Source: Candidatus Rokuibacteriota bacterium
GTDB lineage: Bacteria; Methylomirabilota; Methylomirabilia; Rokubacteriales; CSP1-6
Direction of reading: 5' to 3'
NCBI GenBank assembly: GCA_003220535.1
Contig: QHSU01000066.1
Span: 1 to 64,000 of the forward strand
DNA length: 64,000 nucleotides
Made by a program: the position numbers and the translations under genes. This document shows positions 51,340 through 61,728 of this stretch, piece after piece (position 1 is the stretch's first letter; each line of letters starts with the position of its first letter). The notes under the pieces were generated by a model, which saw only the letters and a list, made by a program, of their open reading frames with translations, had not been told where the DNA came from and searched no databases.

Positions 51340-52999
51340 ACGGCTCGTCGCCGTCGCCGGGGCGCTCCAGGCGGAACCAGTAGAACCCGTGCGGCCCCAG
51401 GCTCAGGAAGTAAGGCGCCGTGCGAATCGTCGGGAACACCGTGCCACCCAGCATCTCGATCGGCGTCACCCCGGCGAAGGCCGCGAGGTCGACCTCGACC
51501 GGCTGGGGCGCCGCCGAAAGGTTGGCGACGATGAGCAGCGTCTCGCGCTCGAACCGGCGCAGGTACGCGAGCACCTTCGAGTTGCGGGGGCGCAAGAACT
51601 CGATGCCGCCCCGCCCGAAGACGGACGACGTCCGCCGCGTCGCCAGGAGCCGCCGCATGGTGTTGAGCAGCGAGGACGGCTGCCGGGTCTGCGCGGCGAC
51701 GTTCACGGCCTCGTAGCCATAAACCGGATCGGTGATGACCGGCAGGTAGAGCTGCCCGTGTTCGGCGCTCGAGAATCCCGCGTTCCGGTCACGCGACCAC
51801 TGCATCGGCGTGCGGACGCCGTTCCGGTCGCCGAGGTACACGTTGTCACCCATGCCGATCTCGTCGCCGTAATAGATGATCGGGCTCCCCGGCAGCGTGA
51901 GCAGCAGGCAGTTCAGCAACTCGACGCGGCGGCGGTCGCCGTCGAGGAGCGGGGCCAGACGCCGGCGGATCCCGAGGTTCAGCTTCATGTCGCGCTCGTG
52001 CGCGTAGGCGTAGTACATGAAGGCCCGTTCCTCGTTGGTCACCATCTCGAGCGTGAGCTCGTCGTGATTGCGCAGGAAGAGGGCCCACTGGCACGCGGGC
52101 GGGATCGGCGGCGTGTGGGTGAAGATGTCGGTGATCGGCCGGGAGTCTTCGAGCCGCAGCCCGAGGTAGAGGCGTGGCATGAGCGGGAAGTGGAACGCCA
52201 TGTGGAACTCGTCGCCGTCGCCGAAGTAGTGGCGGACGTCCTCGGGCCACTGGTTGGCCTCGGCGAGCAGGACCCGGTCGCCTCCGTACTCGCGGTCGAT
52301 GACCGCGCGGAACTCCTTGAGGATCGCGTGCGTCTCCGGCAGGTTCTCGCAGCTCGTGCCCTCGCGCTCCACGAGATACGGCACCGCGTCGCAGCGGAAC
52401 CCGTCGAGGCCCCGGTCGAGCCAGAAGCGCATGACGTCGAGCATCGCGCGACGCACCGCGGGGTTGTCGTAGTTGAGGTCGGGCTGGTGGCTGAAGAATC
52501 GGTGCCAGTAGTATTCCCGGCGCACCGGGTCCGGCGTCCAGTTCGACTTCTCGGTGTCGACGAAGATGACGCGCGCGTCATTGAAGCGCCGGTCGGACGG
52601 GTTCCACACGTAATAGTCGCCGTAGAGCGACGCCGGATTCGAGCGCGAGGCCTGGAACCAGGGGTGCTGATCCGAGGTGTGGTTCATCACGAGGTCGGCG
52701 ATGACCCGGAGGTCGCGGGCGTGCGCGGCGTCGAGGAACTTCTGGAAGTCCTCGACCGTCCCGTACGACGGGTGGATCCCGTAGAAATCGGAGATATCGT
52801 AGCCGTCGTCGCGAAGCGGCGAGGGATACATCGGCAGGATCCACAGGCAGTCGACGCCGAGCTCCTGGACGTAGTCGAGGCTCTCGGTGAGCCCGGCGAA
52901 ATCACCGATGCCGTCGCCGTTGGCGTCCATGAACGCCTTGACGTGCACCTCGTAGAAGACGGCGTCCTTGTACCAGTCGCGGGCGGTGTTGCGCGTCAT
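51314..52999 (-). CDS. treS: Trehalose synthase (maltose alpha-glucosyltransferase)
   Basis: A 561-residue GH13 enzyme that interconverts maltose and trehalose. The (beta/alpha)8 barrel motifs are DLVMNHTSD (about 102-110), [11 protein letters not shown] with nucleophile D204, [12 protein letters not shown] with acid/base E248 and [11 protein letters not shown] with D313. The opening [15 protein letters not shown] and the [14 protein letters not shown]-like region before the C-terminal beta domain are typical of TreS. ATG 52999 overlaps the upstream glycosyltransferase stop (ATGA). Confidence 0.94.
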   Translation of the reverse strand: MTRNTARDWYKDAVFYEVHVKAFMDANGDGIGDFAGLTESLDYVQELGVDCLWILPMYPSPLRDDGYDISDFYGIHPSYGTVEDFQKFLDAAHARDLRVIADLVMNHTSDQHPWFQASRSNPASLYGDYYVWNPSDRRFNDARVIFVDTEKSNWTPDPVRREYYWHRFFSHQPDLNYDNPAVRRAMLDVMRFWLDRGLDGFRCDAVPYLVEREGTSCENLPETHAILKEFRAVIDREYGGDRVLLAEANQWPEDVRHYFGDGDEFHMAFHFPLMPRLYLGLRLEDSRPITDIFTHTPPIPPACQWALFLRNHDELTLEMVTNEERAFMYYAYAHERDMKLNLGIRRRLAPLLDGDRRRVELLNCLLLTLPGSPIIYYGDEIGMGDNVYLGDRNGVRTPMQWSRDRNAGFSSAEHGQLYLPVITDPVYGYEAVNVAAQTRQPSSLLNTMRRLLATRRTSSVFGRGGIEFLRPRNSKVLAYLRRFERETLLIVANLSAAPQPVEVDLAAFAGVTPIEMLGGTVFPTIRTAPYFLSLGPHGFYWFRLERPGDGDEPFGIERTAI

Positions 53000-54255
53000 C
53001 GCCAGCGGTCCACCAGGTAGGGCTTCTCGCGCTCGAACGCGTCGGCGACCGCGGCGAGGGCGGCCTCGACGGCCGCCGCGTCGCGCCGTCGCGTCGCCAG
53101 CACGAAGGCCGCCGTCCGACCGAGGTAGAGCGGCACGATCGAGCGCAGCAGGTGGTCGCGGTACACGACGTTGTAGTGATGGCCAAGCGCGAAGTCGTAG
53201 ACCACGTGCGCCCACAGATCGTCCGGGAATCGGAACCGCTCGACGTCGTCCGTCTCGAGGCTCAGCACGTCCCCCAGCGTCTCGGGGGCCAGGACGTGCT
53301 CCCAGATCGTGCCGAGGTCGCGCAACCCGCGGCCGAACGCGCCGACCATGCGCTCGACGTCGATCCGCGCGGGCTCGTCCGAGGCGGGCGCCGGCGGGCC
53401 CTCCACCGGCACCGGGGCGCCGCCCGCCGCCTGGAGCCACAAGTCCTCGTAGCCGTCCATCACGGTGAAGACCCCTCCCAGCGTCTGGGCGACCATCGTG
53501 GGCAGATCGGCGGTGCGCGTTTCCGACTCGACCCGCCACCGGCCGAGCCGCGCCTCGTGCACCGCGAAGCCCTCCGCGATGGCCGTGCCCTCGATCCAGA
53601 GATCCGTCATGCTCCGCCCCGGCGCCGGCCACCGTGGGTCGGCGGCCAGGCGCTCCAGGACTCGCGTCGAGAGCGCCCGCGCGCCCGCCAGGGGCTGGTG
53701 CAGCCGCCGTCCATACAGGGCGCCGACGAGCGGCGCCAGCACGAGATTCGTGATCGTGCCGTCGTACCGCTGCCGGGCGTGCAGGGGCAGCACGAGGTCG
53801 GCGCCCTGCTCGAGCACGGGGCGCGCCAGGCGCTCGAGCCATTCACCGCTGATCGACGTGACGTCGGCCTCGAGCACGACGAGCGCGCGCGCGCCGAGGC
53901 GCCGCGCGACGCCGACCGCCAGCCGGAGCGCGGCGCCGCGGCCGGGCACGCCGTGGAAGGGCACCGCGGCGAGCTGCGCGGCGGGCGACTCGTGATGCGC
54001 GCGCACGAGCGGCAGACCGCTGTCGGCGAGCCGCTCCGCGGTGGCGTCCGACGAGCCCGCGTCGGCGTTGATCAGGACCGTCGTCATGCCGGCGAAGTGC
54101 TTCTCGAGCCCGGCGCGGATGGCGTCCACGACCACGGGCACCGTCGCGGCGTTGTTGTAGGTCGGCACCGTCACGGCGAGGTCCGCCTGCGGCAGGCCCT
54201 CGAGCTGGCGGTCGACGTCGGCGGAGAGCGTCGGGCCGTCCGCGAGCGCGCTCAT
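52996..54255 (-). CDS. Family 2-like glycosyltransferase of unknown product
   Basis: A 419-residue protein with a GT-A fold: [20 protein letters not shown] at the nucleotide-binding N-terminus, then [14 protein letters not shown], and VVLEADVTS as the likely DxD-type metal site. The second half (about 250-410) is helical with no membrane segment. It resembles synthases of glucosylglycerate-type compatible solutes in architecture (GT2/GT81), but I cannot assign donor or acceptor. Placed between treS and the TreT-like gene with 4-base overlaps on each side, it probably makes a trehalose derivative or another osmolyte. Confidence 0.65.
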   Translation of the reverse strand: MSALADGPTLSADVDRQLEGLPQADLAVTVPTYNNAATVPVVVDAIRAGLEKHFAGMTTVLINADAGSSDATAERLADSGLPLVRAHHESPAAQLAAVPFHGVPGRGAALRLAVGVARRLGARALVVLEADVTSISGEWLERLARPVLEQGADLVLPLHARQRYDGTITNLVLAPLVGALYGRRLHQPLAGARALSTRVLERLAADPRWPAPGRSMTDLWIEGTAIAEGFAVHEARLGRWRVESETRTADLPTMVAQTLGGVFTVMDGYEDLWLQAAGGAPVPVEGPPAPASDEPARIDVERMVGAFGRGLRDLGTIWEHVLAPETLGDVLSLETDDVERFRFPDDLWAHVVYDFALGHHYNVVYRDHLLRSIVPLYLGRTAAFVLATRRRDAAAVEAALAAVADAFEREKPYLVDRWR

Positions 54256-55442
54256 CGGGTCAGGTGGATCACGAGCGCCAGATCGTCGACGAGCTCGCGC
54301 GTGATCAAGAAGGAGCGTCGCACGTGCTCGCGCCCCGCGGCGCCCATGCGCGGAATCAGCTCCGGGTTGTTCAGCAGGTGGCGGATGCGGAAGGCGGCGC
54401 CCTCCACGGAGTAGACCGTGTAGCCGGTCACGTTGGCGATGATCTGCTGCGCGAGCCCACCCGCATAGCCGCCGATGACGGGCTTGCCCTTCCACATCGC
54501 CTCCGCCGGGCCGAGGTCGAAGCCGGTCCGCACCGATTTCTGCAGGACGATCGTGGCGGCGCGCTGAAGCGCGTTGACCTGGCGGTGCGCCTCGGCGGGG
54601 AGCTCGAGGACGACGACGTCGGGGTCCTCGTGGGCGACCTCCAGGAGCTGCGACAGGAGCTCGAGCCGCTCCGGCTCGCCGTCGGCGGTCCCCGCCAGCA
54701 CCAGGCGCACGTCGTGATGTTTCTTGACGAGCCGGTACGCGTTCACGACGCCCAGCGGGTCGTTTGCGCGCGCGAACGGTCCGACCTGCACGAGCAGGGG
54801 CTTGTCGCGCGCGATCCGGAGCGCCCCGAGGATCTCGGTCATCTCGCGCGGCGTGAGATCGCGGTTTCGCTCCGAGAACGGGTCGATCGACGGGGGCACG
54901 ACGTACATCGGGATCCCGAGCCGGCCCTCGAACCCCGGCAGCGAGAAGACCGCGGCATCGTACTGGCCGGCGAACGTCCGGAAGAAGGTCCACGTCCCGG
55001 CCTGCGCCGACGAGCAGTCGAAGTGGCACCGCCAGACCCACCGACCGCCGCTCCGGGCGCTCACGAGGCTCGCCGGCTGGCTGTCGTGCACGAGGGTCAG
55101 GTCCGCGTCGAGGTCGAGCTTCTTCGCGTTGAGGCCGTTCATGTCGACCCAGCGCGCGAGCCCCTCTTCGCTGAGCACGCGCTCGGCGCCCTCGAGGGCG
55201 GCCTGGAGCGTGCGCGCCGTCGCGTAGTACGCGGAGTCGCCCCCCGTGATCTCCCAGCGCGCGTCGATGCCGAGCTCGTTCAGGATGGGCACGGTGGCGC
55301 GCAGGGTCTCGGCCGCGCCGCCGCCGAGACGTCCGCCCGTCACGTGGAGAAACCGCCGGCCCTTGACCTGCTCGGCGAGCTTCAGGATGAAGTCCACCGT
55401 CCCGGGCCGGGCGACCCGCCGGTAGTCGTCGATGCGGCTCAT
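54252..55442 (-). CDS. Trehalose glycosyltransferring synthase (TreT-like), GT4
   Basis: A 396-residue GT-B glycosyltransferase with GGRLGGGAAETLRATVPIL near residues 37-55 and LVQVGPFARANDPLGVVNAY and GGLAQQIIANVTGY in the C-terminal, nucleotide-sugar half. This matches TreT, which joins NDP-glucose and glucose to trehalose and can run in reverse. Similar sequences include mannosylfructose- or trehalose-phosphorylase-like enzymes, so the exact reaction is inferred. ATG 55442 overlaps the DUF5752 stop by 4 bases. Confidence 0.8.
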   Translation of the reverse strand: MSRIDDYRRVARPGTVDFILKLAEQVKGRRFLHVTGGRLGGGAAETLRATVPILNELGIDARWEITGGDSAYYATARTLQAALEGAERVLSEEGLARWVDMNGLNAKKLDLDADLTLVHDSQPASLVSARSGGRWVWRCHFDCSSAQAGTWTFFRTFAGQYDAAVFSLPGFEGRLGIPMYVVPPSIDPFSERNRDLTPREMTEILGALRIARDKPLLVQVGPFARANDPLGVVNAYRLVKKHHDVRLVLAGTADGEPERLELLSQLLEVAHEDPDVVVLELPAEAHRQVNALQRAATIVLQKSVRTGFDLGPAEAMWKGKPVIGGYAGGLAQQIIANVTGYTVYSVEGAAFRIRHLLNNPELIPRMGAAGREHVRRSFLITRELVDDLALVIHLTR

Positions 55443-56101
55443 CCGCGTCCCTCTTCCAGCGTCTCGTCGATGAACCCGAGGAGTCGCGCCCGGACCCGCT
55501 CGAGCGTCGTCAGGTACGGGTCGACCCGCTCGAACCGCTCGGCGAGCGCCGGTAGATCGAGCGCGTCCCGCAGCCACTCGGCGAAGCCCTCGGCGCGGCG
55601 CTCGCGGGCCCGCGTCTCGATGGTGTGCAGATAGATTGCGCTCTCGTCCACGTTCGAGAGGCCGGCGCGGAACTCGACGAGGGTGGTGGCCGCGAGCCCG
55701 AGCGGCACCTCGACGATGTGCGACCGCTGGAAGTGGAATCCGCGGTCGAACTCGACGCGGCCCTCGGCCTCGCGGCCCCGGAGATGATCCTGGACGATCG
55801 TCACCAGATGCTCGCGCAGCCCCTCGAGCGTCGGGAAGGCGAACGGGTCGACGACGGCGAGGCGCTCGGCGAGGGCGCGATCGCCGATCTCGAGCGCGGC
55901 CCACCGGGCGAAGTCGTTGCCGTAGGCGGTCGTGAAGGCGCGGTGCCGGAGGAAGTAGCCGAACGTGTGGAAGAAGATCGACTCCGCCGGCGCCTCTCCG
56001 AGCCGGTGCAGCAGCTCGCGCTCGTCGAGCGCATGCACGTCGAGGGTCTGGCGCAGCTCGACGCAGCCCGAGAACGTGAACGGCTTCGCTGCCTGGCGCA
56101 T
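55439..56101 (-). CDS. DUF5752 family protein
   Basis: A 220-residue soluble helical protein starting RQAAKPFTFSGCVELRQTLD, with HTFGYFLRHRAFTTAYGNDFARW (about 45-67) and repeated Asp/Glu-rich helices. The pattern corresponds to DUF5752, a family I recall as encoded beside TreT-like glycosyltransferases, though no activity is known. The ATG shares a base with the treY stop (TGATG), indicating tight coupling. It may be a subunit or regulator of the neighbouring TreT-like enzyme. Confidence 0.65.
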   Translation of the reverse strand: MRQAAKPFTFSGCVELRQTLDVHALDERELLHRLGEAPAESIFFHTFGYFLRHRAFTTAYGNDFARWAALEIGDRALAERLAVVDPFAFPTLEGLREHLVTIVQDHLRGREAEGRVEFDRGFHFQRSHIVEVPLGLAATTLVEFRAGLSNVDESAIYLHTIETRARERRAEGFAEWLRDALDLPALAERFERVDPYLTTLERVRARLLGFIDETLEEGRG

Positions 56102-59100
56102 CAGTCCTCCCGCACCAGGAGCGCCACCGGAAAGCTCCGGCAGGCACGGGCGAGCTCCAGCACGCCATCCCACGGCTCGACGCGCTCGCCGGTGAGCACG
56201 TTGCGGAAGTGTCCGCCCATGTCGGCGGGCACGACGACATGGGTGTCGTCCGGCCAGTACGCCGCTCCGCACGGGGGCTCGTCCGCCGGCCGCCGCGCGT
56301 AGAGTCGCGGGACCACCGTCAGCGCCACGGCGGCGCCGCAGACCCGCGCGAAGCTGCAGACGTGCGCGGCCAGCGGCCCGCGCGTCTCGAGGGGCCGGTA
56401 GGCGCCCTCGAGGAAGAGCTCGGCCTGGGCGCGGCGAAGCTTGAGGGCCTGATGGATCAGGTACATCTTCACGCGCCCGTCCTCCTTCGTCTCCAGCAGG
56501 CCGTGCGCGAGCGTCGAGAGGTCCGGGCTCGCCGCGATCTCGGCGACGAGCGCGTCGAGCAGCCGCCGCCGCTGCGCAAAATCCACGGGGCGGCGGTTGT
56601 CGGGATCCACCAGGCTCAGGTCCCACAGCTCGGTCCCCTGATAGAAATCGGCCACGCCGGGGATAGTGAGCTTGAGCAGCGTCTGCGAGAGGGCGTTGTA
56701 CATCCCCCAGGCCGAGACCCGTCGCTGGAACGGCAGGAAGTCGTTGAGGAACGAGTTGGGACCCGAGCGGTCGAGGAGCCCGTCGACGAACCGTCGCACG
56801 GCGGCGTCGTACTCGGGCCGCGGGCTGACCCAGCTCGTATTGACCTTGGCCTCCCGGAGCGCCTTGAACATGAACTGCTGGATGCGCTCGGTGAACTCTG
56901 CGTGCTCCGTCTGTGAGACGGGCTCGATCGGCCACGCACCCACCACCGTCTGGTACAGGAGATACTCTTCGTTGCTGTCAGGCGCCGGCTGTCCGTCGAC
57001 CATTGCCTTCCGCTTCCGGTTGAGCCGCTGCCACCGGCGCACGCGCTCCCGCCACTCTATGGGAAGTTCCGAGAGCACGTCGATCCGGGCGCGGACGTCC
57101 TCGCCGCGCTTGGTATCGTGCGTGGCGGTGGCCGAGAACGACCAGGGCCAGGCGGCCTGGCGCTCGACGTTGAGCCGGTGGAACTCCGCCACGGCCACCC
57201 CGAAGCGGGTCGGGGCGCCTCCGACGTCGTTGAGCGAGATCAAGCGGTTGTACCGATAGAACGCGGTGTCCTCGAGCGCCTTGGCCGTGATCGGGCCCGT
57301 CTGCTGCTGGAACTTCCCGACGAACGCCCGCTCCTCCGCTCGGGCCGCCTCGGTCCGCGGGCCGCCCCGGCGCAAGCAGATCAGATCGGCGATGAAGTCG
57401 AAGATCGACTCGCTGACCGTCGGGTTCCGCCGCTTCGCCATCACCGTCGAGAGCTCGACGTACCGCCGGTCGCGTTCGGTCACCGCGGAGCCATCCTCGG
57501 CGACGTAGGTCCGGTATACCGGAAAGCACGCGATGATCTCGCGGAGCGCGCCGGTCAGACTCCGGCGCGTGAAGTCCCGCGAAGCGCGGTCGGCCTCCGA
57601 CAGCCGCGCGAGCCGATGCCCGAGCATGTTCGCCTCGCTGGCCATCAAGGTGTCGATGATGAGCTTCTTGCACTCGTACACGAGGTCGCGAAAGTCGCTG
57701 CGCGTCCGGACGAACCGCGTGTAGATGTCGTCGAGCGCCCGCGCGGCGCCGACATCGACGAGGACGCCGTTGATCGCGTTGAGGATGTCGTATCCGGTGG
57801 TGCCGTGGACCGCCCACGTCTCCGGCAGTCGCTCGTCCGCCATCAGGATCTTCTCGGCGACGATGTAGAACGGGCGGGCCAGCGCGCCGAGAGGATCGGC
57901 CTGGACCCGGCGGTCGAACTCCGCCAGCACCGTCTCGCGCCAGGCGCTCTGCTCGCTCTCCGGCGCGGCGTCGATCCCAGCGAGCGCCGCGGCGGTCTCC
58001 AGAAAGCACCGTCGCTGCAGCCGGCGGAAGTACTCGGCGGGCGCGTAGAGACCGTCGGGATGGTCGATCCGCAGTCCGGTGACGCAGCCGTCGTGGACGA
58101 GACGGAACACGAGCCGATGCGCACCCTCGAAGACCACGGGCTCTTCCATCCGGATCGCCGCCAGCCCGTTGATGTCGAAGAACCGGCGGTAGTTGACCTC
58201 GTCGGCGGCGACCTGCCAGAAAGCCAGCCGGTAGACCTGCTCGCCGAGGAGCTCGTCCAGCCGGTCGAAGCTCGCCGGCTCGCCCTTGACGCCGTTGAAG
58301 AGACGGACGTTGCCGTCGATGAACGCCCTGATCTCGGAGGACGCCTCGACGAGCGTCGCCAGGCGCCGCTTGATGACCTGGCTCTCGCGACCGCGCTCGG
58401 CGACCCGCTCGGCGTCGGTCTCCGTGTAGGCCGGCAAATGCGCCAGCGCCGTGACGATGCTCTTGAGCTCGAGCACGTGCGCGTTGTCCGCGCCGAGCTC
58501 TCGCTCGAGCTCGTCCAGACGCTCGCGGAGGACGAGCGCGTACGAGTGCGGCTCGACCGGCAGGACCGTGTCGTAGTACCTGACGACGAAGGCGCCGTCG
58601 CGCAGCTCCAGCCCGAGCTCCTGGTTCTCGAGGACGTGTCCGTACTGGTCGCCGAGGATCGGCAGGAGGATCTTGTTGCTCAGGAACCGCTCGGCCGGGT
58701 TCCAGTCGATGTCGAAGTAGTTGGCGTAGGACGACGCCGGGCCGTGCTCGAGGACGTCAGCCCACCACGCGTTGCCGTTGCCCGAGATCCCCATGTGGTT
58801 CGGCACCACGTCGATGATCACGCCCATCCGCCGGGCCCGAAGCTCGGCGGCGAGCGCGCGATAGTCGGCCTCGGTGCCGAGCACCGAGTTGAAGCGGCCG
58901 TGGTCGCAGATGTCGTAGCCGTGCGATTCCGAGGAGCACGACTCGAAGAACGGCGACAGATAGTAGTCCGTGATGCCCAAGGTGTCGAGGTAGGCGACGA
59001 CGTCACGCGCGTCGGCGAACGTGAAGGTGCGGTCGAGCTGCAGCCGGTAGGTCGCCGCCGGGACCCGGCGGAAGGTCCGGGGGTCGCGGGCGAGGATCTC

Positions 59101-59133
59101 GACGACCTGATCGGGAGACATCATGGGGGTCAC
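56101..59133 (-). CDS. treY: Maltooligosyl trehalose synthase
   Basis: A 1010-residue GH13 enzyme that turns the reducing end of a maltooligosaccharide into a trehalose unit. The start TYRLQLDRTFTFADARDVV, DVVPNHMGIS, CVTGLRIDHPDGLYAP (nucleophile Asp) and PFYIVAEKIL (catalytic Glu) with ATHDTKRGEDVRARI near residue 678 are diagnostic. The length is somewhat above the 700-950 usual for TreY because of inserted helical segments. GTG 59133 overlaps the treZ stop by 4 bases (GTGA). Confidence 0.95.
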   Translation of the reverse strand: MTPMMSPDQVVEILARDPRTFRRVPAATYRLQLDRTFTFADARDVVAYLDTLGITDYYLSPFFESCSSESHGYDICDHGRFNSVLGTEADYRALAAELRARRMGVIIDVVPNHMGISGNGNAWWADVLEHGPASSYANYFDIDWNPAERFLSNKILLPILGDQYGHVLENQELGLELRDGAFVVRYYDTVLPVEPHSYALVLRERLDELERELGADNAHVLELKSIVTALAHLPAYTETDAERVAERGRESQVIKRRLATLVEASSEIRAFIDGNVRLFNGVKGEPASFDRLDELLGEQVYRLAFWQVAADEVNYRRFFDINGLAAIRMEEPVVFEGAHRLVFRLVHDGCVTGLRIDHPDGLYAPAEYFRRLQRRCFLETAAALAGIDAAPESEQSAWRETVLAEFDRRVQADPLGALARPFYIVAEKILMADERLPETWAVHGTTGYDILNAINGVLVDVGAARALDDIYTRFVRTRSDFRDLVYECKKLIIDTLMASEANMLGHRLARLSEADRASRDFTRRSLTGALREIIACFPVYRTYVAEDGSAVTERDRRYVELSTVMAKRRNPTVSESIFDFIADLICLRRGGPRTEAARAEERAFVGKFQQQTGPITAKALEDTAFYRYNRLISLNDVGGAPTRFGVAVAEFHRLNVERQAAWPWSFSATATHDTKRGEDVRARIDVLSELPIEWRERVRRWQRLNRKRKAMVDGQPAPDSNEEYLLYQTVVGAWPIEPVSQTEHAEFTERIQQFMFKALREAKVNTSWVSPRPEYDAAVRRFVDGLLDRSGPNSFLNDFLPFQRRVSAWGMYNALSQTLLKLTIPGVADFYQGTELWDLSLVDPDNRRPVDFAQRRRLLDALVAEIAASPDLSTLAHGLLETKEDGRVKMYLIHQALKLRRAQAELFLEGAYRPLETRGPLAAHVCSFARVCGAAVALTVVPRLYARRPADEPPCGAAYWPDDTHVVVPADMGGHFRNVLTGERVEPWDGVLELARACRSFPVALLVRED

Positions 59134-60920
59134 TCACCCAAATAGTACGCCGTGAACCAACCGTCGACCTCTCGACCGCCGGCGCGCGCGGATTGCGTGG
59201 CGAAGAGGCATCGACCCGGCGCGCTCCAGGGGGGCGCGTCGAGACAGGCCGGGCCCAGATTGGCGAGGAGCCGGAGCGTCGGGCCCCCCGCCCACGCCCA
59301 CTCCACGGCGAGGCCCGCCGCGCCCAGCCGGACGGAGCTCGCTCGCGCCAGCTTGCGGGCGAGCAACGGGACGATCGTGCGCTGGCGCGTTTGTAAGAGT
59401 TTTCGGGTCCACTCCGCGCGGCGCCGGTGCGCCGGGTGCCCGAGGGCGCTCCAGTCGAGCGTGGATCGCCGAACGGTCTCGACGTCCTGGGGATCGGGGA
59501 TCTGAGCCCGGCTCTGTGCATCCTGGAACCGCGCAAACCGCGCGAACTCGCGCCGCCGGCCTTCGGTCACGGCAGATGCCAGGTCGGGCCCGAAGTCGCA
59601 GAAAAAGAGGAAGGGCGAGGGCGCCGCCCACTCCTCGCCCATGAAGAGCAGCGGCGGTGACGGGGCCAACAGCACGAGCGCCGTGACGGCTTCCACCGCC
59701 GCCTCCGGAGCCAACGCCGTCAGGCGCTCGCCGAACGCGCGATTGCCGATCTGGTCGTGGTTCTGGAGGAACGCCACGAACGCCGTGAGGGGGACGCCCG
59801 TGGTCGGGGTCCCCCGCGGAGCGCCGCGGTAGGGCGAATACTCGCCCTGATAGGCGAAGCCCTCGGTCAGGCAGCGGGCCAGGGCGCCGACCGGGTCGGC
59901 ATAGTCCACGTAGTAGCCGTCTCGCTCCCCGGTCACCTGCGCGTGGAGCGCGTGGTGGATGTCGTCGTTCCACTGGGCGGCACGGAGGCGCCGATCGCCC
60001 GCGGGCGGGCGGAGAAAGCGCGCCTCGTTCGCGTCGTTCTCGAGCACGATGTGTACGGGCCGCGCGGCACCCGGCCCCGCGTGCGCGGCGTCGATGATCT
60101 CGTCGACGATGTGCACGGCTGACTCGTCGTGGATGGCGTGGACCGCGTCGAGCCGGAGCCCGTCCAGCCGAAACTCGTCGAGCCAGTAGAGCGCGTTCTC
60201 ACGGAAGAAGGCGCGAACCCAGCGGCTCTCGTCGCCGTCGAAGTTGATCGCGCGCCCCCAGGGGGTCGAGTGCCGGGCGCTGAAGAACTGGGGCGCGTAG
60301 AGTCCCAGGTAGTTGCCGTCGGGCCCGAAATGGTTGTAGACGACGTCGAGGAACACGGCGAGGCCGCGGGCGTGGCAGGCCTGGACGAACGACTTGAGCG
60401 CAGCGGGACGGCCGTATCGGCTCTCGGGTGCGAAGGGGAGCACGCCGTCGTAACCCCAGCCCCAGCGTCCCGGAAAATCACCGAGCGGCATGAGCTCGAC
60501 GGCGGTGATTCCGAGAGCGGCCAGGTGATCGAGGCGCGCCGTCGCGGCGTCGAGCGTCCCCTCGGGCGTGAAGGTTCCGACGTGGAGCTCGTAGAAAACC
60601 AGCTCCTCCCACGCGCGCCCCCGCCATCCGCCGTCGGTCCACTCGAAGGCCTCCGGATCGATCACCTCGCTCGGCCCGTGGACGTCGTCCGGCTGAAAGC
60701 GCGAGGCCGGGTCGGGCACGAGACGCTCGCCGTCGATGCGGTAGCGATACCGGCTGCCGGCACGCCCGTGAGGCACCTCGACGCGGATCCAGCCCTCGGT
60801 ATCTCGCTCGACCGGAATGGGCGGACCGTCGTCGAGGCAGAGCTCGACACGGCTGGCGGCGGGCGCCCAGAGCGCGAACCGCACGCCGCCCTCGGGCAGA
60901 ACTTCGGCACCGAAGGGCAT
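59130..60920 (-). CDS. treZ: Maltooligosyl trehalose trehalohydrolase
   Basis: A 596-residue GH13 enzyme that releases trehalose from the product of TreY. An N-terminal CBM48-like domain (GGVRFALWAPAASRVELCL) precedes the barrel with VFYELHVGTFTPEGT, DVVYNHFGPDGNYL, DGLRLDAVHAI (nucleophile) and VLENDANEARFL (acid/base). The C-terminal beta domain is present. ATG 60920 was chosen although its ribosome binding site is weak. It lies 35 bases after the otsB stop. Confidence 0.94.
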   Translation of the reverse strand: MPFGAEVLPEGGVRFALWAPAASRVELCLDDGPPIPVERDTEGWIRVEVPHGRAGSRYRYRIDGERLVPDPASRFQPDDVHGPSEVIDPEAFEWTDGGWRGRAWEELVFYELHVGTFTPEGTLDAATARLDHLAALGITAVELMPLGDFPGRWGWGYDGVLPFAPESRYGRPAALKSFVQACHARGLAVFLDVVYNHFGPDGNYLGLYAPQFFSARHSTPWGRAINFDGDESRWVRAFFRENALYWLDEFRLDGLRLDAVHAIHDESAVHIVDEIIDAAHAGPGAARPVHIVLENDANEARFLRPPAGDRRLRAAQWNDDIHHALHAQVTGERDGYYVDYADPVGALARCLTEGFAYQGEYSPYRGAPRGTPTTGVPLTAFVAFLQNHDQIGNRAFGERLTALAPEAAVEAVTALVLLAPSPPLLFMGEEWAAPSPFLFFCDFGPDLASAVTEGRRREFARFARFQDAQSRAQIPDPQDVETVRRSTLDWSALGHPAHRRRAEWTRKLLQTRQRTIVPLLARKLARASSVRLGAAGLAVEWAWAGGPTLRLLANLGPACLDAPPWSAPGRCLFATQSARAGGREVDGWFTAYYLGE

Positions 60921-60955
60921 CGGATGCCGCGTCCGGGCGCCACCCGCTGCGGGTG

Positions 60956-61720
60956 CTAGTCGACCTTGCGCACGATCCATCTCAGCAGGTGGTGCATCTG
61001 CGCGACGCCGTCCACCCAGTACTCGGCACCGCCGCGGCGGGGTCCGACCCGAACCGTCACGCCGCGATCGCGCAACGCCTCGAACGCCGTCTCGTCCGTC
61101 AAGTCGTCGCCCGCATACAGGACGACCGTCCTCCCGGGCGGGAGGGTTCGCTCGTGGTGAACGATCCACCGGGCCGCTTCTCCCTTGGTCCATCCGACGC
61201 GCGGGACGAAATCGAACACTTTGCGACCGCCGACGACCGTGAGATCGGGAGCTCCGCGGGCGATCCGGGTGACCAGCTGATGGACGTCCTGGCGGTGCGA
61301 GGGCGCCACGTTCCGGTAGTGCATGCTGACACAGAGCCGCTTGAACTCGACGTGGGCCCCGGGGATGTCAGCGGCGCCCACGCGGAGCGCGCGCCCGACC
61401 GCGGCGACGCGAAGCGGGCGCACGCGCGGGTGACGGAAGCGCAGGCCGCGCCCCTCGATCTCGAGTCCGTGACAGCCGCCGTAGACGACAGCGTCGAGGC
61501 CGACCCGGCGCCGGACGTCCGCCAGCGCCCGGCCCGACAGGATCGCGAGCCGCGCGCGCTTGCTCCGCGCCAGTCGCGAGAGCGTCGCGCGGACCGTCGG
61601 CGCCAGCACGGCTAAGTCCGGCGAGGAGGCGATCGGCGCCAGGGTCCCGTCGTAGTCGAGGATCGCCATCAGGCCGGCACCGGCCTCGAGCTCGTGATCG
61701 AGACGACCGAGAAGACGCAC
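60956..61720 (-). CDS. otsB: Trehalose-6-phosphate phosphatase
   Basis: A 254-residue HAD-superfamily phosphatase. Motif I is LDYDGTLAPI with the nucleophilic Asp, motif II LAILSGR, the cap is small, and motif IV GDDLTDETAFEAL binds magnesium. It dephosphorylates trehalose-6-phosphate. GTG 61720 is inferred because it lies 8 bases after the otsA stop and gives the normal short N-terminus; a CTG at the stop itself is less likely. The typical EVRP segment is represented by HVEFKRLCVSMHYRNV. Confidence 0.9.
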   Translation of the reverse strand: MRLLGRLDHELEAGAGLMAILDYDGTLAPIASSPDLAVLAPTVRATLSRLARSKRARLAILSGRALADVRRRVGLDAVVYGGCHGLEIEGRGLRFRHPRVRPLRVAAVGRALRVGAADIPGAHVEFKRLCVSMHYRNVAPSHRQDVHQLVTRIARGAPDLTVVGGRKVFDFVPRVGWTKGEAARWIVHHERTLPPGRTVVLYAGDDLTDETAFEALRDRGVTVRVGPRRGGAEYWVDGVAQMHHLLRWIVRKVD

Positions 61721-61728
61721 CGGGAGGC

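Noticed and set aside
57118-59145. 675-codon plus-strand frame opposite treY
   Set aside because: No recognisable motif and no ribosome binding site; treY on the other strand is unambiguous.
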